Below, one piece after another: positions 1-8,092 of a DNA stretch of 64,000 nt. A program made the position numbers and the translations under genes. The stretch covers positions 248,001 to 312,000 of the forward strand of contig JACCEP010000001.1 in NCBI GenBank assembly GCA_013416395.1. The letters run 5' to 3'. The DNA is from Alcaligenaceae bacterium. Lineage in GTDB: Bacteria > Pseudomonadota > Gammaproteobacteria > Burkholderiales > Burkholderiaceae_B. The stretch's first letter is position 1. Each line of letters starts with the position of its first letter. A model generated the notes under the pieces. The model was not told the DNA's origin. It saw only the letters and a list, made by a program, of their open reading frames with translations, and did not search any database.

Positions 1-679
1 CGGCCAGAAACTGGAACTCTATATGTCGAGGTCGTTCAATGAGTTTTTCCAGATAGAGCGACGCCTCGCCAAAGCAGCGCTGGGACACTGCAGATGCCGT
101 TCGCCATGCTGCCTCAAGCCCATGGGGGCCAGCGACCGGCATCATGCCAATACCGCCACCACCTGTTGCCGGCTTAATCAGCACAGGATAGCCAACCATC
201 TCTGCTGCAGCCGCGACCACGCTCATATCATTAGGCAGAACCTCCGAGCTGGCCGTCTGCGGCATTCCCAGACTCTTCATAAAACGCCGTGCACCCGTTT
301 TCTCACCCAGTTGCTCTATCCAGCGAGGGTCAGGCCCAATAAAACACATACCCGCCTCTTCCACTCGGCGGGCGAACCCAGCATTTTCTGACAAGAACCC
401 ATATCCTGGATGAATGGCCTGCGCACGCGACTGCAAGGCGATATCGAGTAATGCATCCTGGTTTAGGTAAGTCGTGGCAGGCTCATTGCCTGGCAGCAGG
501 TAAGCCTGAGTAGCTTGCTGAACATACGGCAATTGTGCGTCGATCTCCGAATACACCACAACCGACTCCAAACCCAATGTATTGAGCGCTCGTAGAATGC
601 GCGCTGCAACGGCACCTCGGTTTGCGATTAATACCCGGTTCGGAAGCGCTGGAGCTTTCCATGCCAAAGCTGAGGTCAC
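1..679 (-). CDS. Biotin carboxylase subunit of an acyl-CoA carboxylase (3' part beyond window)
   Basis: About 226 codons are visible and the gene continues past base 1. The product is the ATP-dependent biotin-carboxylating subunit that works with the carboxyltransferase at 3824-5368. Seen: an N-terminal Rossmann-like biotin carboxylase domain with PNRVLIANRGAVAARI near residues 12-27, the family signature HPGYGFLSEN, then FIGP, and an ATP-grasp glycine-rich loop ATGGGGIGM. The start is GTG at 679, two bases beyond the TAA of the upstream ligase gene, with GGGAG about 8 bases ahead, so translation is probably coupled. Whether a BCCP (biotin carrier) domain is fused at the C-terminus cannot be seen. 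The substrate acyl-CoA is unknown; acetyl-, propionyl-, methylcrotonyl- or geranyl-CoA are all possible for this family. Confidence 0.93.
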   Translation of the reverse strand, partial: MTSALAWKAPALPNRVLIANRGAVAARILRALNTLGLESVVVYSEIDAQLPYVQQATQAYLLPGNEPATTYLNQDALLDIALQSRAQAIHPGYGFLSENAGFARRVEEAGMCFIGPDPRWIEQLGEKTGARRFMKSLGMPQTASSEVLPNDMSVVAAAAEMVGYPVLIKPATGGGGIGMMPVAGPHGLEAAWRTASAVSQRCFGEASLYLEKLIERPRHIEFQFLA

Positions 680-680
680 G

Positions 681-2771
681 TTAACACTCCCTTTTGATTA
701 CAACCGCATCGACCACCACTGGTGGCGCAGTACGCGACACCAGTACCGGGTTTGCATCAACCGACAACAATGCACCCTGCTGGCTGGCGAACCAGTCCCC
801 CAATCGCTGCACCATGCCGGCAAGAACCTGGGTATCAACAGCAGGCAAGCCCCGAGTTGCTGCGAACCCCCGTGCCATAAAAAGCTTCCCAATGGCGTCC
901 TGCGCCTGCTGCCGAGAAAACGGTGCTACGAGAAACTGCGTATCTTTCATTACCTCAACCAAAACACCACCCTGTCCCACCATGATGACGGGACCGAACA
1001 TGTCATCCCAATGTGCACCGACTGCCAACTCGAAATCGCTACTGCATTGCTGCGCCACGAGCATGCCCTCAAACTCTACGCTTAGGCTACGCAAAATGGA
1101 CGTGTAATCATTCCAAGCCTGCCCCATCTCGGATATATCACGCACTCCCAACCGGACAAGTCCGTGGTCCGACTTATGCGTTACGGCTGCCGACACCCCC
1201 TTGAGAACAAAAGGCGCTTGCATGGACTTGTAGGCAGACTCAACATGATCAACATAACGACAGTACTGATGCGCCACAACAGGTAGTCCTGCCTCCGCGA
1301 GCAGCGCAAGACTATCGGGCTCACTCAGGGCAACCCCTGCCCCCGATTGCCGATCGCTCGTGATCATCCCTGACTGGGGCAGTGCCCTTCCCTTGCTATA
1401 TTCCGCCAGCAGCGCAAGCCCTCGCATAGCACGAAACTCGCTAGCGAAGACTGGGATGTCATACTTGTAAAATGCTGAGGCAACCCAATCTTGAGCAGCA
1501 CATACAGCCACCGGCACTCCAGTCTGCTCGACAAAATCTGCCGTCTGCGCAGCAAAACCGGACATGTCGTAACCTTCACCTCCGATGGGAAAACCAACAA
1601 AAAAGGCTTCTGCGGCACCACTCTTAGCGACTGCCCGTAATGCATCGCCGTATATGGCAGGCTGACCAAGTAGTGCAGTGGTCATGTCGATGGGGTTACG
1701 GGCCGCAACATACGAAGGGAGCACGGCGCGCAAAGCATGCACGTCATGGTCGGAGAATTCCGCTGCCTGCATTCCATTCTGCTCCATGGCATCGGCCGCC
1801 AGTACGCAGGTTGCCCCTGAATTGCTGATAGCAACGACCCTCCTTCCTTTTGGGCGTTCTCGCCGCTCGAAAAGTCGAGCGTATTCCACCAGTTCGTGAA
1901 AGTCCTGCACTCGAATGATATTGCGCTGGCGGAGAAATGCATCGGCCAACGCATCTTCGCTAGCCATTGCGCCGGTATGTGAGCTCGCGGTTAGCTGTCC
2001 TGTTTGCGTACGACCCGATTTCACAGCTAGGATCGGTATGTCGCGCTCTGTTGCAACACGCGCAGCCTCAGCCAGCACGGCCGGATGTTGCAGCGACTCG
2101 GCATACATAAGAACAAGCCGCAAGGAAGCATCATCAAGCACACCCCGCACGGTTTCAGCAACACTGATATCAGCTTCGTTTCCGGTTGCGATCAAATATC
2201 GGACTCCCAACCCTTGACGACGCAGCCCACCGTAGACGATAGCTGCCCCCGCGCCACTCTGGCTCACAATCGCAATGGAACCATCCTGCGGTGGGCACTC
2301 ATTGATCATTGTGGAAAAATTCAGAATTGCGCCCGACTGAAAATTTGCTATGCCCTGAGTGTTCGGCCCGAAAATCCTTAAGCCTCCTTCTTGCGCGCGA
2401 GTCACCAACGCCTGCTGTGCGCGGCGACCCTCTGGACCCAGCTCGGCAAACCCGGACGAATACACAACGGCACCGCGCGCACCTACTTCAATACACTGCC
2501 CTAAGGCCGCCCCGACCTCACTACCAGGCAGAGCAACAACGACAACATCCGGAGGGTGGGGCAAGTCAGCCAGGCTGGGATATGCGCGCAAGCCCTGTAC
2601 CTCGGCACGGTTTGGATTAACCGGGTAGATTTCACCCGTAAAACCATACCTCTGCATATAGTGAATGGGCCGCCCACCTGCCTTGAGTGGGTTGTCGGAC
2701 GCACCCATAATGGCCACGCGCCGGGGAGATAAAAGTGCCAACATATCCAGGGACGATGTGCAGTTATTCAA
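681..2771 (-). CDS. Acyl-CoA synthetase (NDP-forming), acetate-CoA ligase/succinyl-CoA synthetase fold
   Basis: A 696-residue fused alpha/beta type NDP-forming acyl-CoA ligase. It probably activates a carboxylic acid to its CoA thioester with ATP. Domains in order: CoA-binding Rossmann domain (SPRRVAIMGASDNP near residues 15-28), the two flavodoxin-like ligase domains with the phospho-histidine region SSHTGAMAS, and a C-terminal ATP-grasp domain (about residues 480-690). The start chosen is TTG at 2771, overlapping the Bug gene's stop region, because the N-terminus then aligns with the paralogue at 28491-30614; ATG at 2744 is the alternative. It lies between a Bug receptor and the biotin carboxylase in the sigma54-type operon, so the imported acid is plausibly activated here and then carboxylated. 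That order of steps is inference. Confidence 0.9.
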   Translation of the reverse strand: MNNCTSSLDMLALLSPRRVAIMGASDNPLKAGGRPIHYMQRYGFTGEIYPVNPNRAEVQGLRAYPSLADLPHPPDVVVVALPGSEVGAALGQCIEVGARGAVVYSSGFAELGPEGRRAQQALVTRAQEGGLRIFGPNTQGIANFQSGAILNFSTMINECPPQDGSIAIVSQSGAGAAIVYGGLRRQGLGVRYLIATGNEADISVAETVRGVLDDASLRLVLMYAESLQHPAVLAEAARVATERDIPILAVKSGRTQTGQLTASSHTGAMASEDALADAFLRQRNIIRVQDFHELVEYARLFERRERPKGRRVVAISNSGATCVLAADAMEQNGMQAAEFSDHDVHALRAVLPSYVAARNPIDMTTALLGQPAIYGDALRAVAKSGAAEAFFVGFPIGGEGYDMSGFAAQTADFVEQTGVPVAVCAAQDWVASAFYKYDIPVFASEFRAMRGLALLAEYSKGRALPQSGMITSDRQSGAGVALSEPDSLALLAEAGLPVVAHQYCRYVDHVESAYKSMQAPFVLKGVSAAVTHKSDHGLVRLGVRDISEMGQAWNDYTSILRSLSVEFEGMLVAQQCSSDFELAVGAHWDDMFGPVIMVGQGGVLVEVMKDTQFLVAPFSRQQAQDAIGKLFMARGFAATRGLPAVDTQVLAGMVQRLGDWFASQQGALLSVDANPVLVSRTAPPVVVDAVVIKREC

Positions 2772-3756
2772 CCTTTACCCCCGCACGGGTGACAACATCC
2801 TTCCACTTAACAAGTTCGTTATCGACGAAGGCTTTGTACTCAACCAGATTCATTTGACCAGGCTCGGTGCCGTTCTGCTCAAACCAAGGACGAGCTTTAT
2901 CACTGTTCATACTGGCCTGGGCAATCGTATTCAATTTTTCGGCCACATCTGCAGGCATGCCTGCAGGACCATAAAAACCAATCCATGTAATTGCCTCATA
3001 GCCCGGAATACCTTGTTCAGCAATCGTTGGCACATCAGGCAGCGCTGGACTGCGTGTCTTGGATGTCACGCCCAGAGCCTTGACCCGATTGTCACGAACA
3101 TAGGGAGCCATTGTGGCTACATCATGAAAGAGTGCAGGAATCTGTCCACCCAACAAGTCTGTCAAAGCTGGTGCAGCACCTTTGTATGGCACGTTGGTCA
3201 TGGTGAGCCCAGTTTCCAGCTTGAACATTTCACCAGACAAGTGAGTCGCCCCACCAATACTGGAAGAGCCAAACATTACGCCCCCAGGCTCTTTCTTTCC
3301 CCACTCGATAAACTCTTGGACGTTAGATACCGGCAAGTCCTTGTTGACCACCAGCAGATTGGGTGTGGTAGCCATCAGAGCGAGTGGCGTAAAGTCTTTG
3401 CTGGCATCGTAAGGGAGATGGCTGCGCACAGCTGGGTTGATGACATGATGTGTGGCGGACACTAACAGTGTGTAGCCATCTGGCTTGGCCCTGGCTACGT
3501 ACTCTGTGCCGATCTGGCCACTGGCCCCAGCGCGGTTTTCAACTACGATTGTTTGACCCACCTGTTGTTGCATATCTTGTGCCAGTCGCCGAGCAATGAC
3601 ATCTGTCATGCCGCCTGGCGGAAAGGGCACAACAATCGTAACAGGCCGTTGTGGCCAAGACGACTCGCTAGCCGAAGCAGGCACTGACATAGCCACAACG
3701 ACGCCGGATATAGCGATGACAGCCAGTCGGCTAACGTGCTTTGTATAAATCTTCAT
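2764..3756 (-). CDS. Bug-family (TctC-like) periplasmic solute receptor
   Basis: A 330-residue tripartite tricarboxylate transporter receptor homologue. ATG at 3756 was chosen because AAGGAG lies about 9 bases upstream and a signal peptide follows directly (MKIYTKHVSRL, hydrophobic stretch, ASA cleavage region near residue 29). Family marks: WPQRPVTIVVPFPPGGMTD, then NRAGASGQIG, KPDGYTLL, and the PYKGAAPALTDLLGGQI block near the middle. Bug receptors bind small carboxylates or related acids in the periplasm. The membrane partners TctA/TctB are not encoded nearby, which is common for Bug genes. The gene sits 67 bases after the carboxyltransferase and just before the CoA ligase, suggesting that its ligand is the pathway substrate. 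Confidence 0.95.
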   Translation of the reverse strand: MKIYTKHVSRLAVIAISGVVVAMSVPASASESSWPQRPVTIVVPFPPGGMTDVIARRLAQDMQQQVGQTIVVENRAGASGQIGTEYVARAKPDGYTLLVSATHHVINPAVRSHLPYDASKDFTPLALMATTPNLLVVNKDLPVSNVQEFIEWGKKEPGGVMFGSSSIGGATHLSGEMFKLETGLTMTNVPYKGAAPALTDLLGGQIPALFHDVATMAPYVRDNRVKALGVTSKTRSPALPDVPTIAEQGIPGYEAITWIGFYGPAGMPADVAEKLNTIAQASMNSDKARPWFEQNGTEPGQMNLVEYKAFVDNELVKWKDVVTRAGVKVE

Positions 3757-3823
3757 AATGTGTAGTCTCCTTGTTTTTTGTGGCGCCTTTGCGCCGGTCT
3801 GACCCTTTGCCTGTGCTACAGGC

Positions 3824-5368
3824 TTAAGGCCTAATTCCAAATGAACACTGACCTGGCTCGCGAAGTCGCACTGCCAGATTAACGAACTCCACCAGCCGCT
3901 CACGTGTCTCACGCGGGTCAATAATGTCTTCGATCGCAAATGCCTCAGCACTGCGAAATGGCGACGTCAAACTACGCACTCGCTGCTCAATCTCGGCACG
4001 CATGCGCACAGGATCATCAGCGCCTTCAATCTCTGCTTTGTAGGCCACTTCAAGTCCTCCCTCGATAGGTAAGGAGCCCCAATTGGCTGAAGGCCAGGCA
4101 TAGCGAAAGTTATGGCGGCCCATATGCTGGTGGGCCGCCGCTGCCACGCCATATGCCCGACGAATAATGACTGAGCACCATGGCACGGTCGTCTGATAGA
4201 CGGCTGCCAAGGCCCGCACTCCCGCCCGCATTACGCCCGATTTTTCAGCGGCCACACCAATCTGAAAACCGGCAATATCCACCAGGTTGACGACGGGCAA
4301 ATGAAAAGCCTGCGCAAGATCCACGAATCGCGTAAATTTCTCGGCGGTCGCACGATCCCAGCCTCCGCCGTAGTGATAGGGATCGCTGGCCACTACAGCC
4401 ACTGGCCATCCGTCAATACGTGCTAAACCTGTGACGACGGCCTTTCCCCATCGACGTCCAATCTCCATGAACGAACCCTCGTCAACCAACGACTCAATAA
4501 TGGAACGAACCTTGTAAACCACACGAGGATCACGGGGAATTGCGGACAGCAGCCACTCTTGGTCTGCTACCTTCACTGGCTCATCAAGGCGCGGTGGTAA
4601 TTCAAACACCGAGGTAGGCAAATAAGATAGGAAGCGTCGTGCGCACGCGAACGCTTCAGCTTCCGAGTTCACTTCATCGTCGACGACACCATTGCGTGCA
4701 TGAATCTGACTACCACCCAACTCATTCTTTGTGACGTTTTCGCCGATTCTTGCCACTACCGGCGGGCCAGCGTTAAAAAGCTGAGACGTGTCCTTAACCA
4801 TGACTGAGTAATGGCTGGCCGCAACCCGGGCGGCCCCCATGCCGGCCACCGAACCGAGCGCAAGAGATACCACCGGCACCAGTGTCATATTCTCCACAAC
4901 ATGCTGCCATACTCTCATGGTGGGTATCAGCGTATGCCCCTTGGTTTCAATATTGCGTACAGAACCTCCACCGCCAGTCCCATCTACCAGGCGTATCACG
5001 GGCAGACGCAAGTCTCCCCCCATTCTTTCGGCATATACAAGTTTTTCGCCAACTGCACCGTCGTTGGCCCCGCCGCGCACAGTAAAGTCGTCCCCCATCA
5101 GCACAACTGGGCGCCCATCAACGCGGGCACGACCAACGATAAGATTGGAGGGTGTCACCCCCAATACCTTCCCACTCGAGTCATAGTGCCCAGTTCCTGC
5201 CAAGCCGCCGATTTCCTGGAAGGAATTAAGATCGGCGATCGCCTCAACACGTTCTCGAACCGTAAGTTTGCCGGCATCCTTGTGGCGCTTCACCTTTTCC
5301 GCGCCACCCAGTTGCAATGCAAGTTTCTTGCGATACGTCAATTCATCAATTTCAGGCTGCCAGGACAC
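3824..5368 (-). CDS. Acyl-CoA carboxylase carboxyltransferase (PccB-like)
   Basis: A 514-residue carboxyltransferase of the crotonase-like acyl-CoA carboxylase beta family, which moves CO2 from carboxybiotin to an acyl-CoA. Seen: an N-terminal region with KLTVRERVEAI, the glycine-rich turn GTGGGGSVRNIETKG near residues 131-145 where family members bind CoA, and a C-terminal half with GGGWDRATAEKFTRFVD, LVDIAGFQIG and RRAYGVAAAAH. Length matches PccB-type subunits (about 510). The start is GTG at 5368 with AAAGGAG ahead; an in-frame extension to 5404 lacks a ribosome site and overlaps the promoter. It is the first gene of the operon, about 30 bases from the predicted sigma54 transcription start. 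The acyl-CoA substrate is undetermined. Confidence 0.93.
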   Translation of the reverse strand: MSWQPEIDELTYRKKLALQLGGAEKVKRHKDAGKLTVRERVEAIADLNSFQEIGGLAGTGHYDSSGKVLGVTPSNLIVGRARVDGRPVVLMGDDFTVRGGANDGAVGEKLVYAERMGGDLRLPVIRLVDGTGGGGSVRNIETKGHTLIPTMRVWQHVVENMTLVPVVSLALGSVAGMGAARVAASHYSVMVKDTSQLFNAGPPVVARIGENVTKNELGGSQIHARNGVVDDEVNSEAEAFACARRFLSYLPTSVFELPPRLDEPVKVADQEWLLSAIPRDPRVVYKVRSIIESLVDEGSFMEIGRRWGKAVVTGLARIDGWPVAVVASDPYHYGGGWDRATAEKFTRFVDLAQAFHLPVVNLVDIAGFQIGVAAEKSGVMRAGVRALAAVYQTTVPWCSVIIRRAYGVAAAAHQHMGRHNFRYAWPSANWGSLPIEGGLEVAYKAEIEGADDPVRMRAEIEQRVRSLTSPFRSAEAFAIEDIIDPRETRERLVEFVNLAVRLREPGQCSFGIRP

Positions 5369-5385
5369 AGAGAACTCCTTTGATA

Positions 5386-5405
5386 GTGTCTTCAATATAA
5401 ACACT
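5386..5405. repeat. Dyad repeat copy 1 (candidate activator site at the operon start)
   Basis: GTGTCTTCAATATAAACACT, an interrupted palindrome with GTGT/ACAC arms. It matches the copies at 5467 and 5507 in its core. It overlaps the predicted transcription start of the minus-strand operon, so a protein bound here would more likely block than activate. Inferred role only. Confidence 0.6.
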
Positions 5406-5409
5406 ACAA

Positions 5410-5425
5410 AGCAAAACTCGTGCCA
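5410..5425 (-). promoter_or_regulatory. Sigma54 (-24/-12) promoter of the carboxylase operon
   Basis: Read on the minus strand the site is TGGCACGAGTTTTGCT, a full match to the -24/-12 consensus TGGCACG-N4-TTGCW. The predicted start lies about 12 bases below the GC, near 5399, giving a leader of about 30 bases before the GTG at 5368. The divergent gene encodes a sigma54 activator, and two candidate enhancer sites lie about 77 and 117 bases upstream. Confidence 0.85.
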
Positions 5426-5466
5426 ACATTGCTTTCCCTACACCACGAGGTAAACTCACACAAATA

Positions 5467-5486
5467 CCGTCCTCAATAAAGACACT
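5467..5486. repeat. Dyad repeat copy 2 (candidate upstream activator site)
   Basis: CCGTCCTCAATAAAGACACT, which shares the core GTCyTCAATAaarACAC with the copies at 5386 and 5507. It starts 81 bases from copy 1 and 40 bases from copy 3, i.e. roughly 8 and 4 helical turns, so copies 2 and 3 would lie on the same DNA face. It is centred about 77 bases upstream of the predicted sigma54 start, a normal enhancer distance. Confidence 0.65.
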
Positions 5487-5506
5487 CAATAGCTAGCAAG
5501 GACACT

Positions 5507-5526
5507 ATGTCTTCAATAACGACACG
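5507..5526. repeat. Dyad repeat copy 3, overlapping the activator's first codons
   Basis: ATGTCTTCAATAACGACACG, with TGTC/GACA arms. Its first three bases are the start codon of the divergent regulator, so the site is embedded in codons 1-7. It could serve as the distal enhancer for the operon and as an autoregulatory operator for the regulator. The role is inferred; the repeat itself is directly visible. Confidence 0.65.
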
Positions 5527-7162
5527 ACAGCAGCCTCATATGTTGGGTGTTCTAGTACTGAATCACGCCATGCAACCCATCTGGAGACATGGTGCCGCCT
5601 GTGATGATGATCTCTGTGAAGCTGCAGTAAAAGCACTGGCGGCCGAGGCGAAGTATGCTGACACCGATCAGACGCTGCTCGAGGTTTCTCTGCCTGGAGG
5701 TCGCCAATACTTGGCTGCTGTTGTGCAAGACGCCAGTAGTACCCTGATGCTGCTCCGATCCGCGGATGACGCAGATCCTTTGTTTTCATTTATTGCAACT
5801 GTGCCATTCGCTGCCGAGATATTTCGCTATATCATCAGCAATCCATATCAAGCAATGACCGTCGCGGACTCGAAAGGCAAGCTACGCTTTATCAGTGAAG
5901 TGCATGAGCGGTTTCTGGGCCTGGAACCCGGGAGTGGAGCGGGACGTAACCCTGCCGACATCATCCCTAACTCACGGCTTGCTGAAGTTGTTCGCTCAGG
6001 AAAAGCAGAAATTGCGCAGTTACAAACTATGCACGGAGTCACACGGGTGGTGAATCGTCTCCCCATCCACCGCCATGGAAAAGTAATCGGCGCCATAGGC
6101 CAGGTACTATTCAAAGAACCGGAAGAAGTCTTCAGATTACATCGCACAGTGGCACAACAGAGGGCCAAAAATGAGCCTGCCGCTCAGGCCACGACAGGCG
6201 ATTTGCTACCGTTAATCGGCCGTAGCGCTCCCATGCAGAGGCTACGGCGCGAAATTGAAACAGTTGCTCATCTTGACATTCCCGTCCTAATTCTTGGCGA
6301 AAGCGGCACAGGCAAAGAGTTGGTGGCACAAGCCATCCACAACAAGGCCCATCTTGAAGATGACTCTCCACTAATCAGCCTCAATCTTGCCGCGCTTCCG
6401 GCCACGCTGCTCGAAGCGGAGTTGTTTGGGTACGAGCCGGGCGCGTTTACCGGGGGAAGCCGAAAAGGGCAACGGGGCAGAATCGAACAGGCTGAGGGTG
6501 GCACGCTTTTTCTTGACGAAGTCGGTGATATCCCACTAGAGATGCAAGTGAAGTTGTTGCGGGTGCTGGAAGACAGACAGGTACAGAGGCTAGGCGGAGG
6601 TACAGGCCAGCGCGTCAATTTCAGACTAATTACAGCAACCAACCGCCGCATGCAACAGCAGATCGACGCCGAACGCTTTCGCCTTGACCTCTACTACCGC
6701 ATCAGCGGGGTAGTGCTGCACATACCAGCGCTCCGGCATCGCCGGGAAGACATCCCCGAACTGCTGAACCACTTCGTACTGTCATTCTGCCGACGCAACA
6801 ACATGCCCGCACCCTCCATCAATAACGAAGTGGTGCGCTATCTAGCCAGCCAAGACTGGCCAGGCAATGTACGTCAACTGCGACAGCGTATTGAGGAGGC
6901 ACTGGTATTTTGCGATCTACGCGAGCTGCACGTCAGCAACTTCGAACGGTACAGTGATGATGACGCGGCTAGGCCATTTAATAGCCCCCCCCAAAACACT
7001 CAGCCTAAGCACGAGCAAGATTCCTTAAACCCCGGAAGCCTGAAAGATCTCGAATATCAGGCTGTCTTACAAGCTGTTGCGCAATGCGACGGCAACAAAA
7101 AACGCGCGGCCGAACAGCTGGGCATCTCTCGCTCGCATCTTTATAAAATACTCACTCGTTGA
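5507..7162 (+). CDS. Sigma54-dependent activator with PAS, AAA+ and Fis-type HTH domains
   Basis: A 551-residue bacterial enhancer-binding protein. The N-terminal region (about residues 1-110) is not recognised. A PAS-like domain follows (about 115-215, around YQAMTVADSKGKLRFISEV). The AAA+ domain spans about 235-465 with Walker A GESGTGKE, Walker B GGTLFLDEVGD, and the sigma54-contact loop as GAFTGG instead of the usual GAFTGA. A Fis-type helix-turn-helix ends the protein (NKKRAAEQLGISRSHLYKIL). There is no phospho-receiver domain, so it probably senses a ligand. AAGGA precedes the ATG closely. It is divergent to the carboxylase operon, which has a consensus sigma54 promoter and three dyad repeats, one overlapping this gene's start. 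It is most likely the operon's specific activator. Confidence 0.93.
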   Translation: MSSITTRQQPHMLGVLVLNHAMQPIWRHGAACDDDLCEAAVKALAAEAKYADTDQTLLEVSLPGGRQYLAAVVQDASSTLMLLRSADDADPLFSFIATVPFAAEIFRYIISNPYQAMTVADSKGKLRFISEVHERFLGLEPGSGAGRNPADIIPNSRLAEVVRSGKAEIAQLQTMHGVTRVVNRLPIHRHGKVIGAIGQVLFKEPEEVFRLHRTVAQQRAKNEPAAQATTGDLLPLIGRSAPMQRLRREIETVAHLDIPVLILGESGTGKELVAQAIHNKAHLEDDSPLISLNLAALPATLLEAELFGYEPGAFTGGSRKGQRGRIEQAEGGTLFLDEVGDIPLEMQVKLLRVLEDRQVQRLGGGTGQRVNFRLITATNRRMQQQIDAERFRLDLYYRISGVVLHIPALRHRREDIPELLNHFVLSFCRRNNMPAPSINNEVVRYLASQDWPGNVRQLRQRIEEALVFCDLRELHVSNFERYSDDDAARPFNSPPQNTQPKHEQDSLNPGSLKDLEYQAVLQAVAQCDGNKKRAAEQLGISRSHLYKILTR

Positions 7163-7197
7163 AACTGCCAGACATCGGCGCAATCACCTGGCAGCCC

Positions 7198-8088
7198 TTA
7201 CCCCAATGCTGTGTCTAGCAGCATCATTAGGACAAAGCCAATGATCAGGCCCTGAGTGGCGGCCGACTCGTGCCCTTGACGGTGTGATTCGGGAATGATT
7301 TCATGGCTGATGACAAACAGCATGGCACCCGCCGCCGCAGCAAGGCCCCAAGGCAGCATGGCTTCAGACAAGCCAACAACCACCACACCGATGATGGCGG
7401 CGATTGGCTCAATAAGGCCAGACAGCACGGCCACACCCACTGCCAGCAAGCGGCCGTAGCCCACGCTGGTCAAGGCCAGCGCAATGACCAACCCCTCTGG
7501 AATATCTTGCGCCGATATGCCTATGGCCAGCACCCGCGCGCCCACGTCGTCTGGCCCACCAAAGCCCACACCAATTGAAAGGCCCTCGGGAAAATTATGC
7601 AGACAGATGGCAAATACAAACAGCCAGACACGCTTTAATTTTTGCGTGCTGGCACCTTCGACCCCTTTGACGAAATGCTCATGCGGCATAACCCTGTCGA
7701 GCAAAAGCAGACCAAAGGCACCAAAAAGAATGCCCGCGCTGACGATACCGCCGGCGTGCCATGGGCCCGCCACCTGTTCGCCAGCAATGGTGAGTGCGGG
7801 CAAAATCAACGAAAACGAACTCGCCGCCAGCATGACACCGGCACCAAAACCCAGCATGGCGTCATTGGCGCGTTGTGAAAACTTGATTGATAGCACCACA
7901 GGCAGCGTCCCGACACTCGTAGCGACCGCCGCCACAAACCCCCAGCGCACAGCCCCCAACAGTTTGGCGTCATCGACAACCAGCCGGGCATACATATCAA
8001 CAAGCACCAGCACAATCAGGATGGCAACGGACAGCACGGCAACCAGAAACTCTGGCCTAGAGGTACTTGAATTTGGCAGAGTAGACAC
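7198..8088 (-). CDS. ZIP-family metal (zinc) transporter
   Basis: A 296-residue inner-membrane ZIP transporter for uptake of divalent metals, probably zinc. Multiple hydrophobic segments are evident. The metal-site motifs in adjacent helices are visible: LHNFPEGLSIG near residues 163-173 and AQDIPEGLVIALA near 193-205, followed by FVISHEIIPESHR. The pattern resembles GufA-like ZIP proteins. The start is GTG at 8088, four bases after the rmuC stop, so it is probably cotranscribed with rmuC; an unusual start codon and a poor ribosome site suggest coupling. It converges with the sigma54 regulator. A weak hairpin (CTGCCAG...CTGGCAG, 7165-7194) lies between the two. Confidence 0.92.
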   Translation of the reverse strand: MSTLPNSSTSRPEFLVAVLSVAILIVLVLVDMYARLVVDDAKLLGAVRWGFVAAVATSVGTLPVVLSIKFSQRANDAMLGFGAGVMLAASSFSLILPALTIAGEQVAGPWHAGGIVSAGILFGAFGLLLLDRVMPHEHFVKGVEGASTQKLKRVWLFVFAICLHNFPEGLSIGVGFGGPDDVGARVLAIGISAQDIPEGLVIALALTSVGYGRLLAVGVAVLSGLIEPIAAIIGVVVVGLSEAMLPWGLAAAAGAMLFVISHEIIPESHRQGHESAATQGLIIGFVLMMLLDTALG

Positions 8089-8092
8089 TGTT

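Noticed and set aside
2665-3465. A 266-codon plus-strand open frame opposite the Bug receptor
   Set aside because: It is antisense to a well-supported Bug gene, has no family resemblance, and fits a shadow frame.
4811-5383. A 190-codon plus-strand frame opposite the carboxyltransferase
   Set aside because: Shadow of the conserved carboxyltransferase; no domain and no ribosome site.
7165-7194. Hairpin CTGCCAG...CTGGCAG between the sigma54 activator and ZIP genes
   Set aside because: The 16-base loop and missing U-tract make it a poor terminator; left unassigned.
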